Positions 48,101 to 59,212 of a DNA stretch of 64,000 nt are shown piece after piece (within the stretch, counting starts at the first letter, position 1; each line of letters opens with the position of its first letter). The notes beneath the pieces were generated by a model. It searched no databases. It was not told where the DNA came from and worked only from the letters and a program-made list of their open reading frames with translations. This DNA comes from Pterobdella sp. o SKG-2022 (lineage: Eukaryota > Annelida > Clitellata > Hirudinida > Piscicolidae), in NCBI GenBank assembly GCA_964035795.1, contig OZ038326.1, forward strand, positions 8,463,700-8,527,699, given 5' to 3'. Position numbers and translations under genes: made by a program.

Positions 48101-50062
48101 CTGTTCATAATAGCAGTAGACTATGCAATGAGAACAGCAATCTCTAACCCAGATGATTGTGGCTTTACTCTCGAAAAAGCTAAAAGTAGGAGACATCCAG
48201 CACTGTGTGTAACAGACATAGACTTCGCAGATGATATTGCCCTACTTTCAGACTCTGTGGATAAAGCTGAAAAGCTGTTGCATACCGTAGAAATGACAGC
48301 CAAACTAATAGGTCTTCACATTAATGAGAAAAAAACACAACATATGACATTCAATCAAAATCTTTTGAAACTCACCACAAAAAACAAAATATGCATAAAA
48401 CCCACAAACGATTTTTCCTATCTAGGATCCTGGATATATTCCAATGAGAAAGACGTTGACGTAAGAATCGGTAAAGCTTGGGTTGCTCTACAAAAACTAA
48501 ATACTATCTGGAATTCAAATCTGCCAAAAAAACTTGAAATTAGCATTTTTCCATACTACAGTGAGCTCTGTGCTACTCTATGGATCTAGTACCTGGACAT
48601 TGACCAAAAAGTTAGAAACAAAGTTAAACGGGTGCTATACAAAAATGCTAAGAGTTGTGAATAATGTAAAATGGCCGCAACGTATAAACAATAATGTACT
48701 ATACGAAAACTTACCAAAGATAACCAATACAATTGTAACATAAAGAGTGAGTTTCGCAGAACATTGCTTTCGCTGTAAAGAAGTTGTACACAAATTGATA
48801 CTATGGGAACCAAAATGTGGTAAAAATACTAGAGAAAGACCAGCTCAAAATTTTATCAACCAACTGACTGATGATACTAATCTTGATAAAGAAGATTAAG
48901 AAACAGCTATGAATGATAGAGAGTATTGGAAGAACAAAGTCATAGAAGTTCGACTGCGGTTGACATGATGATGATGATACTTGACAATGTGAGTTCAACT
49001 TACGAAAAGCTTTGTATTATTATTCAGTTAATAAAAGTGTTTGATTCAAATCGTTTTTGTTAATAGGCTAGTTTAGTTAATCATAATGAGTGTAAACGAT
49101 GAACCTATGTTGTTAATGGTGAGAGTGGAGTCAGTTGAATCCTCAGCATATGTGGTGTTGGAAATGAACTTGGTGTATGAGAAGGAGAATGAAGAGGCAG
49201 GTGGTGACAAATTGGAGTGGAATGGTGAGTTGCTGCGAGCAAGCTCAATACCATCCTTGAACCAGATGACTGATGGCTTGAAGGTGGAATCGAGCAGGGA
49301 ACAACTCAAATCTGTATGGTTTCCTGCCTGCACTATTGGTCCAGATGTGTTCCTTACTGCAAATGTTTTTATAAATGATTATTATATATATTTCTGTTCT
49401 GTATAATTCAAAAAGATTTGTCACAAATTCAATATAGCAAAAAGCCCTATGGAAGAGATGCCTTTTGTTGGCTCAACATGGAAGCTAAGCCAGTATCTTC
49501 ATATACTTAGCTTTCCTAATTAATGCTCAGTGATTTGTAATTGATTTGGCTATCTTGAAATAATTCAAAATAGCATATTTAAAAAGATAATATATTCCAA
49601 TTGTCAGTGAAAATGTCAAAGGTAATGTAGATATGCCCACTTTGCATGACAAAAACATCGACAGCATATGGCAGGTCTCTCCCAGTCCTTACTGAACACT
49701 TGTACGAGCCTGAGTCAGACACCTGCACATTGGTCTTCTTCAACCACAAGTTGTAAATGCCATTCAGACTCGCCAGCTCAATGAAGCCACTATCAACTGA
49801 GTTATCAACAGGCTCATAATCACCAGTGTTGAATGTTTTTCTTGACCAAAATATTTTGAATCCACTAAATTGCTGACATAATAACACCAATTCATCTCCT
49901 TCTTTTAAATAAACTGGTTTTACAACGGGCTCGGTAATAATGACTTTACCTTGAAAAATTGAATAATTTTATATACTTCATTTATTTTAGAGTCAAATTA
50001 CCATTTATTGATCCGACGAAATAATAGCAAAAACAACAGAGAAATAGCAAACGGTAAAACAT
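45193..50062 (-). CDS. Basigin/neuroplastin-like immunoglobulin membrane protein
   Basis: Type I membrane glycoprotein. Exons 50062-50002 (signal peptide MFYRLLFLCCFCYYFVGSIN), 49949-49641, 49356-49105, 46048-45968, 45906-45577, 45443-45193; phases close, 427 aa. Three Ig domains: Ig1 (LVLLCQQF, FWSRK, SDSGSYKCSV); Ig2 split over two exons (DLSCSLLD, VIWFKDG, then GDKDVGEYICQFYV); Ig3 (MEVECKAWGWPPPVVIWTRS, DRAYYTCVAS). The transmembrane segment KFAPLVPLVGLLVEFVVLCV has a buried glutamate in the place typical of basigin/neuroplastin, where it serves partner transporters, followed by YLYERKRK. The cytoplasmic tail ends VTQVIKES. A 3.1 kb intron within Ig2 holds two LINEs. Whether it is closer to basigin or neuroplastin cannot be told. 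Confidence 0.9.
46140..46930 (+). mobile_element. LINE fragment (family G, A/C-like), split by SINE-A
   Basis: RT front FGFRPDMRTTDALFVLKRLQ (46200), FVDLKKAFDRVPRKV in mixed frames (46300), FSIVIAVMTG (46495). The SINE-A insertion follows (46522-46842), then MHEILYADDLVL (46855-46895). Confidence 0.75.
46522..46842 (+). mobile_element. SINE-A copy, plus strand, poly(A) tail at 46835
   Basis: GCATGACATTAAAAGGC at the start; hairpin CAGACTG-TTTCAT-CAGTCTG at about 46693-46712; CTCTCATCAGGCTAGG; 3' CATGAGGGTAAAAAAA. It interrupts the LINE just before its YADD codons, so the host LINE supplies clean boundaries. Confidence 0.85.
46931..47469. other. Intronic sequence, nothing recognised
   Basis: AT-rich part of the immunoglobulin gene intron between two LINE copies. 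Confidence 0.4.
47470..48975 (+). mobile_element. EN-RT type LINE (family F), RT and C-terminus, ATG-rich tail
   Basis: NNKATGLDNILIETWKTGCM, LSIASNYRGITLSSSASKIY, FRPGRSTLA; after a short insertion, GFFVDLHKAFDSIHREKLME, GVLQGDALASYLFIIAVDYA, the catalytic IDFADDIALL and FSYLGSWIYSNEKDVDVRIG. Then LLYGSSTWTLTKKLETKLNG, YTKMLRVVNNVKWPQRINNN, and a 3' tail ATGATGATGATA (48966). Open for 234 codons (47885-48589); the rest carries frameshifts. Relative of family H. Confidence 0.85.
47840..47891. mobile_element. 52 bp insertion with 7 bp TSD inside LINE-F
   Basis: TTTTTGT at 47833-47839 is repeated at 47892-47898; without the insert the RT frame reads IMIFVDL. The insert contains ATCCTTTTTATAGCCCGTTT and begins CAATCAATCAAAT. 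Confidence 0.7.
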
Positions 50063-50339
50063 GATAAAAACATTAAGTGCTTTTTGAGTAATTTACATAT
50101 CTGGTAGCAAAAATGAATATTTTGGAAGAAAATATAGATTGATTACGAGCAAAACATATCTAAAAAATATGGAACTCTTATTACTCTTTTTGAAAAGTGC
50201 TGAAAGCCAAATAATAGTTTAGTTTTATGCAAAAACTATTAAAAAAACAAGGTTTTATAGAAATATTAAGATTAACTCCATTATTCAATAAACCCAAATT
50301 TATTAGGAAAAGTTAATTTATGCTAAATGAATTTAAATC
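50063..50339. promoter_or_regulatory. Putative bidirectional promoter region
   Basis: Only 277 bp separate the start codons of the divergent immunoglobulin (minus) and METTL6-like (plus) genes, so their promoters must overlap or share the interval. AT-rich; no TATA position can be argued. Confidence 0.5.
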
Positions 50340-50343
50340 ATGA
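50320..50343 (+). promoter_or_regulatory. Seven-codon upstream ORF overlapping the METTL6 start
   Basis: ATG CTA AAT GAA TTT AAA TCA TGA; its stop overlaps the main start codon as ATGA, a layout that permits termination-reinitiation. Whether it lies in the mature 5' UTR is inferred. Confidence 0.45.
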
Positions 50344-52009
50344 ATTCAACTTGTGGATTGAAAGTTCTTACTTCTGAAAATGAGAACTTGTTAAAAAAAC
50401 AAAATTTTAAATTAGTTTCAGAATTTAAACAAAACAAATTAGAAGAAGAAGCTGCACGAAATTGGGACATTTTCTATAAACGAAACAAAACCAATTTCTA
50501 TAAAGATCGTCACTGGACCCCCAGAGAATTCGAAGAGTTAGAAAATTATAATGTAGGATTAACTACATATGAGTTTTCCACTTTTAAAATTACCTAAATT
50601 TTTTTTCTAAATTAAATTAAGTTAGAAGACAAAGAACTACTTGAAGTAGGTTGTGGTGTGGGAAATTTTATCTATCCTCTCTTGGAAAGCACAAAAACTT
50701 CTATTTTTCACTGTTGTGATTTTGCTCCTAAAGCTATTCAATATTTAAAGGTATGTGGTAAATCATTAGTTTTATATTAGCTAAACATTTTTGTGGTACC
50801 AGGAGAATGAGAGGTATGAGGGTGCTAGGTTGAATGCTTTTGTCTGTGACATAGTGAAAGAGAAACTTGCTGAAAGCATACGTTCTCAATCTATTGACAT
50901 TGTCAGTCTCATTTTTGTGCTTTCTTCCATCCATCCACAAAATATCAAAAGTGTTATTCTCAATATACATTCTGTGAGTTATTTTTGGTATAAATTATAG
51001 GCTCTGTATCAAAATACAAATATTACTATTAATTCATAAAAATATTAAGAGAAAAAAGTTTTTAACACAAATTAGAGTAGAAATTAATCTATATGAGATA
51101 ACTAGTTATCCAATCTTCTGTTTTTTGATAGTTCTCAAAATAGTATTAAATGTCTTCCAACTAATGAAGACAAAAGGATTAAGGCCTATAATTGAGTGGG
51201 CCAGATGGCAAGACCAAGGCAACAATGTTATTGTTGTTGTTGTTGAAGTTAGGTAGTTTGAATGGCAAAGATTTATTTCATTTTTGCACAAAGATTGTTC
51301 AAAGTTTATAGTTAACAGGTGTTGAAAAAAGGTGGGTGTGTGCTGTTGAGGGATTACGGAATCAATGATCATGCTATGATTCGATTCAAAAGTGGTTGCA
51401 AACTCTCTGAACGTTTTTATGTCCGACAAGACAACACTCGAGCCTACTACTTTACCACTGGTTTGTCTCCATTTGATTGCTTTATTTTTCAAGTCACTAT
51501 TTCACTTTATCAGTACAATTTCAACCAATCCATTATCATGCTTTTTCAAGCCTTACATAAATAGGCATCAAAGTCCATTATATCTCTCGAAGCTATGGTG
51601 AGTAGAACTGACATCATCAAGTGTTGTTTGGGTGACTGTGTCCAAATTAATCACTAAAATTTAAACGATGTTTATCCAGAATTTGTCTCCAATATTAAAT
51701 CAAAAGATTATTTGCGGTGATGGCACTATTCACAATAGTATGAAGTTTATCTGTGCCTTTAATATTCATTATTTGTTGATGTTGGCATTAAGTCCTTTAT
51801 CAAATATGTTCAAGCAGTGGAAGATTATTTTGCGTATATGAAATTATAATTTTGAGCATACATGCCCTGCAGAAGAACTTACAGGTCTTTTTGAGGGGTC
51901 AGGCTTTCAAGTCAAAAGCTTGGCTTATGTCAATAGAGAAACTACAAACAAAAAAGAACAAATTTGCGTAATGAGGACGTTTGTGCAAGGGACTTTCGTG
52001 AAAATTTGA
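50340..52009 (+). CDS. METTL6: METTL6-like tRNA-Ser m3C32 methyltransferase
   Basis: S-adenosylmethionine-dependent enzyme family that methylates C32 of serine tRNAs with seryl-tRNA synthetase. Exons 50340-50552, 50622-50750, 50803-50973, 51319-51460, 51873-52009; phases close, 263 aa, near the family length. Marks: NWDIFYKRNKTNFYKDRHWT; SAM motif I LLEVGCGVGNFIYPLLE; CDFAPKAIQYLK; SIDIVSLIFVLSSIHPQNIK; VLKKGGCVLLRDYGINDHAM; FYVRQDNTRAYYF; NRETTNKKEQICVMRTFVQ. The segment following the last SAM-fold strand is slightly short relative to the mammalian protein. The start follows an overlapping short upstream ORF. Confidence 0.93.
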
Positions 52010-52716
52010 AACCTTCATTTATTATTTCAAACCTATATTTATTATTTGATTGAATAAACCATGTGCCAAAACTTCTCCAAATGACATAATTTGATGCGAA
52101 AAGTGCAATCAGTAGCATATTAGACCCGGTTAGCATTGTGCTTAACAGCATCACAAGGGACCAGGCATGCTTCACTACAATAATTGATTGTTAAACCAGA
52201 GACAATGAATCAAAAAAGACCCCATGCAGACTCTACAAAGATTCCATCCCTCTAATATTATTCACCCATGTAAGAGTCAAGTGCTCTTAAAAAATATTCT
52301 TTTGGCGCCAAAGATGATTCAAAATAAAATGATCGAAGGCTGGCCGACTCTTACAGTGAAAAAGTGAGCACTATTGCAAGCTGGTAGTATCGAGGTCGTC
52401 GTGGTGAAGAGTGCAAGTTGAAACTCCACATTGGGTGTCAAGAAGATTTGAATATCAATAACATTAAAAAAACACGAAGCTTGATGCTTGTAAAATTGAT
52501 TTCCTATTAATTTTGTATTATTTTGCCTTAAAAATAGTTCATTTCCAGTTTAATTACGAATTTGAGAAATGATATAAAAGCACGCGACATCAATTGCCTG
52601 GCCACCTCGGCCCTCAAAGGTCATTCTATCAATTTTAGACTTAAAAAGGGTAAATATCCCAGCAATACAATGTTTTGTTGGAGAAATTTGAATTCAATGA
52701 AAAACATTTGTATGTT
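52010..52716. other. METTL6 3' flank, no gene recognised
   Basis: A moderately GC-richer part (52330-52460) looks like an old repeat (GTATCGAGGTCGTCGTGG, AACTCCACATTGGGTGTCAA), but I could not match it inside the window. Confidence 0.35.
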
Positions 52717-52850
52717 TCGGCCCGTATAGTTCAGAGGTAGAGCATTAGACTAATTATCTAAAGTTACTGGGTTCGATCTCTCAGGGGCCGACAATTAGCA
52801 CCTGTTCCACAGTGTGTTTTCGCAAGCGCTTTATAAATAACTCCTTAAAA
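52717..52850 (+). mobile_element. tRNA-derived SINE, plus strand
   Basis: tRNA-like head 52717-52791: acceptor arms TCGGCCC / GGGCCGA pair over 7 bp; A box TAGTTCAGAGG; anticodon arm TTAGA-CTAATTA-TCTAA (anticodon AAT); B box GGTTCGATCTC. Extra bases before the D arm and an 8-base T loop argue against a functional tRNA. The body (GACAATT, CCACAGTGTGTTTT, GCAAGCGCTTTATAAATA) recurs with the minus-strand copy at 54832. Confidence 0.75.
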
Positions 52851-52859
52851 TAGTACTAA

Positions 52860-53460
52860 CAAACTTTTTATAAGTAAAAATAGTTTATATAGCTTTCTAG
52901 ACATCGTTAAGAGGCGCTCTGCTGTGAACTACTTGACAAATGTTTCGAGATCAGTAACTATTAGAGGTAGAAAAGATTCAATATAAAATTTGGAGTGTTC
53001 CAAAGAAAAAGAGAAAGCAGATTTAACATAGGAATGAGAGAAAGGAAGAATAAAAACTTGAGAGCGGGTAGAAGATGGTAGGCCACAACGCTTGGTAGAA
53101 GTAATATGAGGTTAGAAAGATAGGAAGATGAAGTAAATTAAAAAATTTTCTACATACAAGAACAACTTTTATATGAGTAATGATAGTGGAAAGAGAGTCA
53201 GTGAAGATCAATAAGAGATGGAGAGATACTGGAGTACTTAAGGGTATGAGAGACTAAACGAGCAGCACATTTGAAAGCTTTATTAATACGGAACAAAAAA
53301 TTCGAGAGAAGCATCATTAAGAAAAAATTTGTTTTACTATCTGCATCTGTAGATACAAGATACAACATAAAGAATGTGAGGTTTGAAAGAAAGAGAAGAT
53401 TCAAAAAAAATTCAAGACTACGAGGGTCGGATAGATAGATTGTTACAGAAGGAAAAAAGA
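52860..53460 (+). repeat. Purine-rich dispersed repeat shared with 62690-63045
   Basis: Shared starts: (T)TCTAGACATCGTT-AGAGGCG / TTAGACATCGTTCAGAGGCG; GCGCTCTGC-(G/A)TGAACT; then a G/A-rich body (GAAAGCAGATTTAACATAGGAATGAGAG versus a similar 62850 segment). Non-coding, class unknown. Confidence 0.65.
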
Positions 53461-53479
53461 TTGAATATATAAATTGTTA

Positions 53480-53819
53480 CAGCAGGCAAGAAAGATGGAA
53501 TGTATTTATTGCAAGGAGTGATTTTATTCACCTTGAACTCACTTCTTCCAAATTCAATTTCATCCATCTTCGATTCTGAATTTCTATTTTTCTTATTCTC
53601 ATTATTATTATTATTGTTTCAGTTATTAGCACTATACTTACTGGAATTGAAACAACTACCGAAGTCTTACCAAGATCCTAGGGTAGGAGAGTCCGATGCT
53701 ATTCATTTCGGGCCAAAACTCTTCTTAAGATGTCCGCCGTGTCCATTAGCTGTTTTCTGGATTTCATACATCTTAGGCAAGCCAGGAAGCGTTGAAAAAT
53801 TGAGACCTAAATCTTTTCC
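53480..53819 (+). other. Unassigned stretch with a 129-codon open frame
   Basis: The frame at 53500-53889 is a leucine/phenylalanine-rich run followed by sequence that passes into LINE-A-like DNA; no family match, probably chance. Confidence 0.3.
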
Positions 53820-54190
53820 GACTGTCTTGGACATCACGTCAAACAGCACCGAAGATAGCGTCTCTAAATTGAGACTGCTTTTCTGTTAGAACCTGGATAA
53901 TAGTAGACTCTGGTAGCAAGTATCGACAAACTTGGCAGATGATCTTTCTCTTTGTTGACAACGACAAGGCAAACTGTGTAAGTTTGGGAAGGGCGGATCT
54001 TGAATTCGATAATTTCAAGTTGGACGTTAGCTCAGACTGGCTGTTCATAAAAATTTCTTCCAAATAAAATGTTCTTTTTTATACATTCATCTATTGTAAT
54101 ATCAATAATCCAGACTGACTGGTGTCGACCGCAGTTGCTGGGACATGTATGGTAGTATAATCTAATTGGATTAATAATAATAATAATAAT
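53820..54190 (+). mobile_element. Internally deleted LINE-A derivative (5' UTR joined to 3' end)
   Basis: 53826-54050 matches the LINE-A 5' untranslated region at 30280-30530 (ACAGCACCGAAGA-AGCGTCTC, AATTGAGACTGCTTT, GTATCGACAAACT, TTCAAGTTGGACGTTAGCT). After a short spacer come the LINE-A 3' end words GCAGTTGCTGGGACATG and AGTATAATCTAATTGG, and a (TAA)n tail. The whole coding region is missing. Confidence 0.75.
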
Positions 54191-54659
54191 GTTCCTAGTG
54201 CGCCCACAAATATTGGAACTACTTTTAAATTCATGTTCCAGCATTTTGATATCTCTATTTGCAGATCACGGTACTTGCAAATTTTCTCAAATGTTTTTTG
54301 ACACTATTTATTCGTCAAAATAATCATTTCCAGCCTAATTAAATGAAATATATTTTTAATATATTTTAAACTTCTTTGAATTCAAATAAACTACCAACCG
54401 CTCAACTACATAAACAACTTTAGAAATGACTTGAGCATGCAACTAGCCTACCTACCAACCTCGCCTATTTAAGCAGATCACACCAACCTCAATGTCTTGG
54501 CACAGTCGACGTAATTACTGCTTTTTTTAAATTATAGCATCTGATATATATAACAAAAAAGATCGTATTGGCCTAATAAACAAAATAGTGCAAGTTTTTT
54601 GCTGACTGCAAGCTCCAATTTGTAAGCTATATTACCGCAAGCACAAGACTCTTGGATGA

Positions 54660-54832
54660 AACATGTATGTAATGCAGTATTTATAGAGCGCTTTTTATTA
54701 TAATTCAAAGCGCTTGCTACAAATGTAATGTGGCAAAAAAACACTGTGGAAAAATTGTCGGCGCACACAGGATCGAGACCCGGGCATTTTTGATACCTAA
54801 TCTAATGCTCTACCACTGAGCTAGACCTTACA
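54660..54832 (-). mobile_element. tRNA-derived SINE, minus strand
   Basis: Minus-strand tRNA-like head 54832-54758: A box TAGCTCAGTGGTAGAGC, B-box-like GGTCTCGATCCTG. The body GCCGACAATTTTTCCACAGT, GTAGCAAGCGCTTTGAAT and AAAAGCGCTCTATAAATA matches the copy at 52717. Confidence 0.75.
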
Positions 54833-55073
54833 ATAAATCGCCGTTCTCAGCATTTAATCTTAACTCAATTTTTTTATAACAAGGAATTTTGTAGATAATT
54901 ATTGTTTAATGAATAATATCACCAATACAAATGGATCTATTAATTCATTTTTTGATTTTTTCCCAACTAATCAAATATGTTTTTGTGAAGTTGTCGCTTG
55001 TGTGTTTTGATTCCGCTGCGCCATAAGAAACACAGAATAATTAAAACTAAGCTTTTTTTTTCTGAAATCTACA

Positions 55074-57016
55074 ATGTCCGGTCCGCAAGAAATTCCCATC
55101 GCAAATTTAAGTTTACCACAGCTCTCACAACTTTCTCAACAATTAGAAAAGGTGTTCAAGTTTATTTATGCATTTTGAGTACTAACGGCATTTTTTCAGG
55201 AATTGGAGCTGCTTCAAGGATCATTGGCGAAGTTGAAAAGTGTTCAAGTACGATTTTCAAACTCTTCAGAACAACTTTCTGTTTTCAAATCTGAAAACCT
55301 TAATAAAGAAATATTGGTGCCTCTCAATAGTTCTGTTAGTTTAAATTTTACATAATGATTTGTGCTTCGAATTTTTGACATACTCAACTGCAGATATATG
55401 TGCCTGGACAACTTTATGACACACAAAAGGTTCTAGTTGAAGTTGGCACTGGCTACTATGTTGAAATGGTGAGATGCATCTAAAAACTTTTAAAAAGATT
55501 TTTAAATTTCTATTTCTTTATAAATTTTGCGTTCTTTAAAGTTAAAATGCCCAACCTACTATGAATTATAATACCAAGGTTTTAATCCCTACTATAATGA
55601 GGGTCAGTATCTGGAATTGACAGCAGTCAGCCTAAATTATTGTTACCACTCATTCATAAATAACCATTCATTTTTAAAAAATTTTGATGGACATTAGGAA
55701 TGGCTTATGGTAGTGAGGTCTGGTTTCTTAAGAAGAAAGATATTACTAGAATATCCAGAGCTGATAAGATTATGATCAGAAGGGATGTGCAATGTAAGCT
55801 TAAAGGATGGCAGATCATCAGAAGAATTAAGGGACAGACCGGGAATTCCAGACATCACTGAGATGCTACGCAGAAATAGACTGAGGTGGTTTGGGCATGT
55901 TACAAGAATGGATGAAAAAAGATTATATTGGCAGAACAAAGAAAAGTATATTGCTCTGTGCAAGTGCTTGCAGGTATGTCGAGGTAGAGGGTAAGTGAGA
56001 ACAAGGTAGACCAAGAAAAACATGGTCTTGATTAGTAAGCAACAATCTTAGAAGAATGAAACTCAATCCTAAACTTGCCCAGGACCGTAGATTGTGGAGT
56101 CCAATCCATACTAACATGGAAACGGACTTAAAATGATGATGAGACATCCAGTCTAAGCTGACATGCAACTTGATTCAAAATATGCCATTCTCAGGCTCCT
56201 ACAATTTAACTTGTTGTTTTCAGAGTTATCATGTGCAAAGTTCTATGAAAACAACACATGAATTTCAGTTTGTTGATGCCTTCTAACAGTCTTCTGTTAT
56301 CTAGGCTTCAACAGTAAACCAACATTAACTAAAAATGCTTAGTTTGATGCAGTTTCGCATTGCTTTCCAGAACCAAAAAATAGTTTTGATTGTTTCCAAT
56401 TAAGGGGTTAGATGCTTAAACTCACAGCCACCAATTGCTGCTTATCATTATTATGTTCGACATCTATCCCTTTTCAAAGGGCCACTGACTTCTTTCCAAT
56501 ACCTAACCTTTCCTTCAATTCACTTCATCATAGGTGTTTACAAACATTCAATCAAAGCCACAACAAAGATTTCCCATCATGTTATTTTCCCCACTTCAGC
56601 TAGTCAAGCTTACCTTCCACCAGCTGAGCTTTACAGACCAACTATAAAAACATTAATAGTACCATAAAATTTTAAATGATGAAAAAATGGTTCACAATAC
56701 AATATCTCATGCATATATCAACTTGTAAGCAATTATTCACCTGAAGCACCAAATGTCCTAACAAAAGCGTTATGTCACAAAGGATGTGCCAAAAGCAAAG
56801 AAACATTTGAAGAGAAAGGTGGATTATTTAACCGAGCAAATGACAAACCTACAGAATCTTCTAGAGCAAAAGCACCAGGTGAAAGAAGGTTTGTGTATAT
56901 TTATATCTGATCTAATCGAAAAAAATTTCAAAAATCATTTTGACATCACAGTGATAAATGACTTCATCCAAGCCAATCTGCAAAGCCACCTGGAGGCCAA
57001 GAAGACCCATGCCTGA
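55074..57016 (+). CDS. PFDN5: Prefoldin subunit 5
   Basis: Alpha-class subunit of the cytosolic prefoldin hexamer that hands unfolded actin and tubulin to the CCT chaperonin. Exons 55074-55151, 55200-55334, 55394-55468, 56783-56888, 56952-57016; phases close, 152 aa, the usual length. N-terminal helix LSLPQLSQLSQQLEKELELL, the two beta hairpins at KEILVPLNSSIYVPGQLYDT and VLVEVGTGYYVEM, and the C-terminal helix HLKRKVDYLTEQMTNLQNLL give the coiled-coil/beta/coiled-coil fold. Intron 3 (1.3 kb) contains a LINE fragment. Its 3' end converges on the SUMO gene, leaving 157 bp. Confidence 0.94.
55690..56140 (+). mobile_element. LINE C-terminal fragment in PFDN5 intron 3
   Basis: YGSEVWFLKKKDITRISRAD then VSLKDGRSSEELRDRPGIPD, ITEMLRRNRLRWFGHVTRMD; frameshifted; ends AAAATGATGATGA. 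Confidence 0.75.
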
Positions 57017-57173
57017 GACTTCACATTTGTTGAACTTTAAAAATTATGATACAAACATTTTTTTATAGATTAAAAGCTAAATATACTAAATTTGGTCAGT
57101 CATATACATCATCAATGATAAAGTTTTCATAAACTAATGAGGATATATAAAAATCATTAAGAGAAAAAGATGG

Positions 57174-58309
57174 TCATCCATTGAGACCTCCAGTCTGTTC
57201 CTGGTACACCTCGATGATGTCCTCATCAGACATGCCCATCTGTAAGGGTGCTGTGATGTTCAGCAGGTCATGATCAATATCAATACACTCACCTGTTTTG
57301 GTGTCTCATCGTCATTTATTCTTTTGCCATCAAATAAGAACCTTAGATGGCCAAGCGGGATGCCCTGAAAATATAAAGTGACAACTTATTCGTGAAGATG
57401 CCACCAATTTACAAACCTGTCTTTCAGAGTAGGACTTTTTTAACTTTGACATTTTTGTAGTCATTTTGACTTTGAAGTGTACCTCACTTTGATCCTTCAA
57501 AATTATTTTTGAAACATTTATTCATTCATGCCATTATTCAAAATCTGCTTCAACTTTAATACTTTTGCAACCTTAAGAAGATAGAAACATCAGCTTACTC
57601 CTGATTTATCACAATAGGAGAATATTGTCAGTGCTTAATACTTCATCTAGAGTTTGCTACTTTTATGATGTTTAAAATTTTGCTGCCAAATGATCTCTTT
57701 GTTTATTGCCTCTCCACATAGCACAATGATTTTTTCACTTGTATGAGCATATGGCTTCATTATCCTTCTAAACCAAAAGCCTTATATGCACTTTTTGCTT
57801 TGAAAATCAAAAACACATCATATAAAGAATGCAAAGGTGGTTCTCAAAACAAAAATAATTCACATAGAGAGCAATTGAGATGCTTGAGTGTCACCCAAAA
57901 AGAAAGGTAAACAGTCATTTTGCATTCATTAAGCTGCCAAAATATCTCATCAGCGGGCTAATGTCAATTGCAAAAGCATTTAAATTGAAAGTTTAAAAAA
58001 TTTCCATCTGAAGAAAAATAGCAGGCACTATATAAACTTTGGAAATCATAGAAAACATATTATTTTGTGAAAAGATACAAAAAGATTGATTATTCATATT
58101 TACTGCACGTTAACCAAAGGAATGATTATGTGCTACTATAAACGGCAGTTTCAATAAAAGTTTTTGAAAGGTGATTAGATTTTTTTAAAAATTTTTACCT
58201 GGCCCATAACCTTCAATTTTATAAACTCTTGTCCTTTTTCTTCAGTGCTTTTTTCTTTGTTTTCGACCGGAGGATCATTATTAGCGACAGGTTCATCTGA
58301 ACCACTCAT
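57174..58309 (-). CDS. SUMO: SUMO (SUMO1-type) precursor
   Basis: Small ubiquitin-like modifier. Exons 58309-58199, 57494-57417, 57364-57293, 57239-57174; phases close, 108 aa. Flexible acidic N-terminus ([14 protein letters not shown]), ubiquitin fold [55 protein letters not shown], and the SUMO1-like end [14 protein letters not shown] followed by a removable LNG. Maturation by a SENP protease would expose the GG. I see no clear VKxE SUMO-2/3-type acceptor near the N-terminus, which fits a SUMO1-type protein. Confidence 0.95.
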
Positions 58310-59212
58310 GATTTAACTTCAGGAAAACTCTTTAAATTTTTAAAATTATATTAACAAAAAGAAAACCTAGCGATACCTCTACTTTCAAATGTATAAATAA
58401 CGAGCTAAAAGTTAATCGAAGTAATAAATTGCAAGCTTTGAATATTGAAGATGTGCGGTAAACTATACAAAAATTAGGATCTTGTTAGTCGCCATTTGCA
58501 ATGTATATCTTATTTGATATTGCCAAATAGAATAAATTCATGAAAAGATTTTTGGTCTGCAAAAAATGAATTTTTTTTGGTGTTTATTTTTGAGTTAAGC
58601 TTAAAAACTGTTTTCAAAAAACTTTCACACATCCAAGTCACTCCTTCCTTTATCACACTCCACTGGCTCTTTCTTAAATATAACTTTATATACAAAATTT
58701 GTTGTTTTATGTGAACAATCCCCCATTGGTCACTCTCCTATCTCTCTGACCTAATTTAACCTTTTGGTCGTTTTGGTCATTCTGTCGTTCTCAATTCTTC
58801 TTCATTCTTGGTTTTATTTCTAATGTTGGTCTTTCCCATTGAAACTCATTCTTCTTTAAAAAATCTCCTTTTTTTTACTTCTATTTTTGCAAATCACACA
58901 TCAGTTCACTCTTGCTATCAAAGCGCTTTTGAACGCCACTGAAAAAGCTTTAAATAAATAGCTTATTGCATCCTACAAATAATGCTTTAAATTCTTACTA
59001 TTATTTTGAATTTTGCTTTGTTTTATAAAAACATGGGTTGTATTAATAATTAAATAAAATAGATATTGTTGAGATAAAAGAACTTATTTCAGTTTCGAAT
59101 CATAATTACTCCGAGTGACAAGCTTGAACTTATGGAAGCTACAGTTGAGTTTTTTTAAAAGTATACACGATGATTCAATTAAATAACCATAAAAGGTGCT
59201 TATAGTTTTAAA
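58310..59212. repeat. SUMO/NTAQ1 intergenic region with dispersed repeat 58715-58930
   Basis: 58715-58930 is the partner of 28610-28830. The remainder is AT-rich and non-coding as far as I can see. Confidence 0.6.

Noticed and set aside
52717..52791. Functional tRNA-Ile(AAT) gene
   Set aside because: Three extra bases before the D arm, an eight-base T loop and a shared SINE body make it a SINE head or pseudogene.
53500..53889. 129-codon ORF with a hydrophobic start, possible membrane protein
   Set aside because: Its last third is LINE-A 5' UTR sequence; no exon signals or homology.
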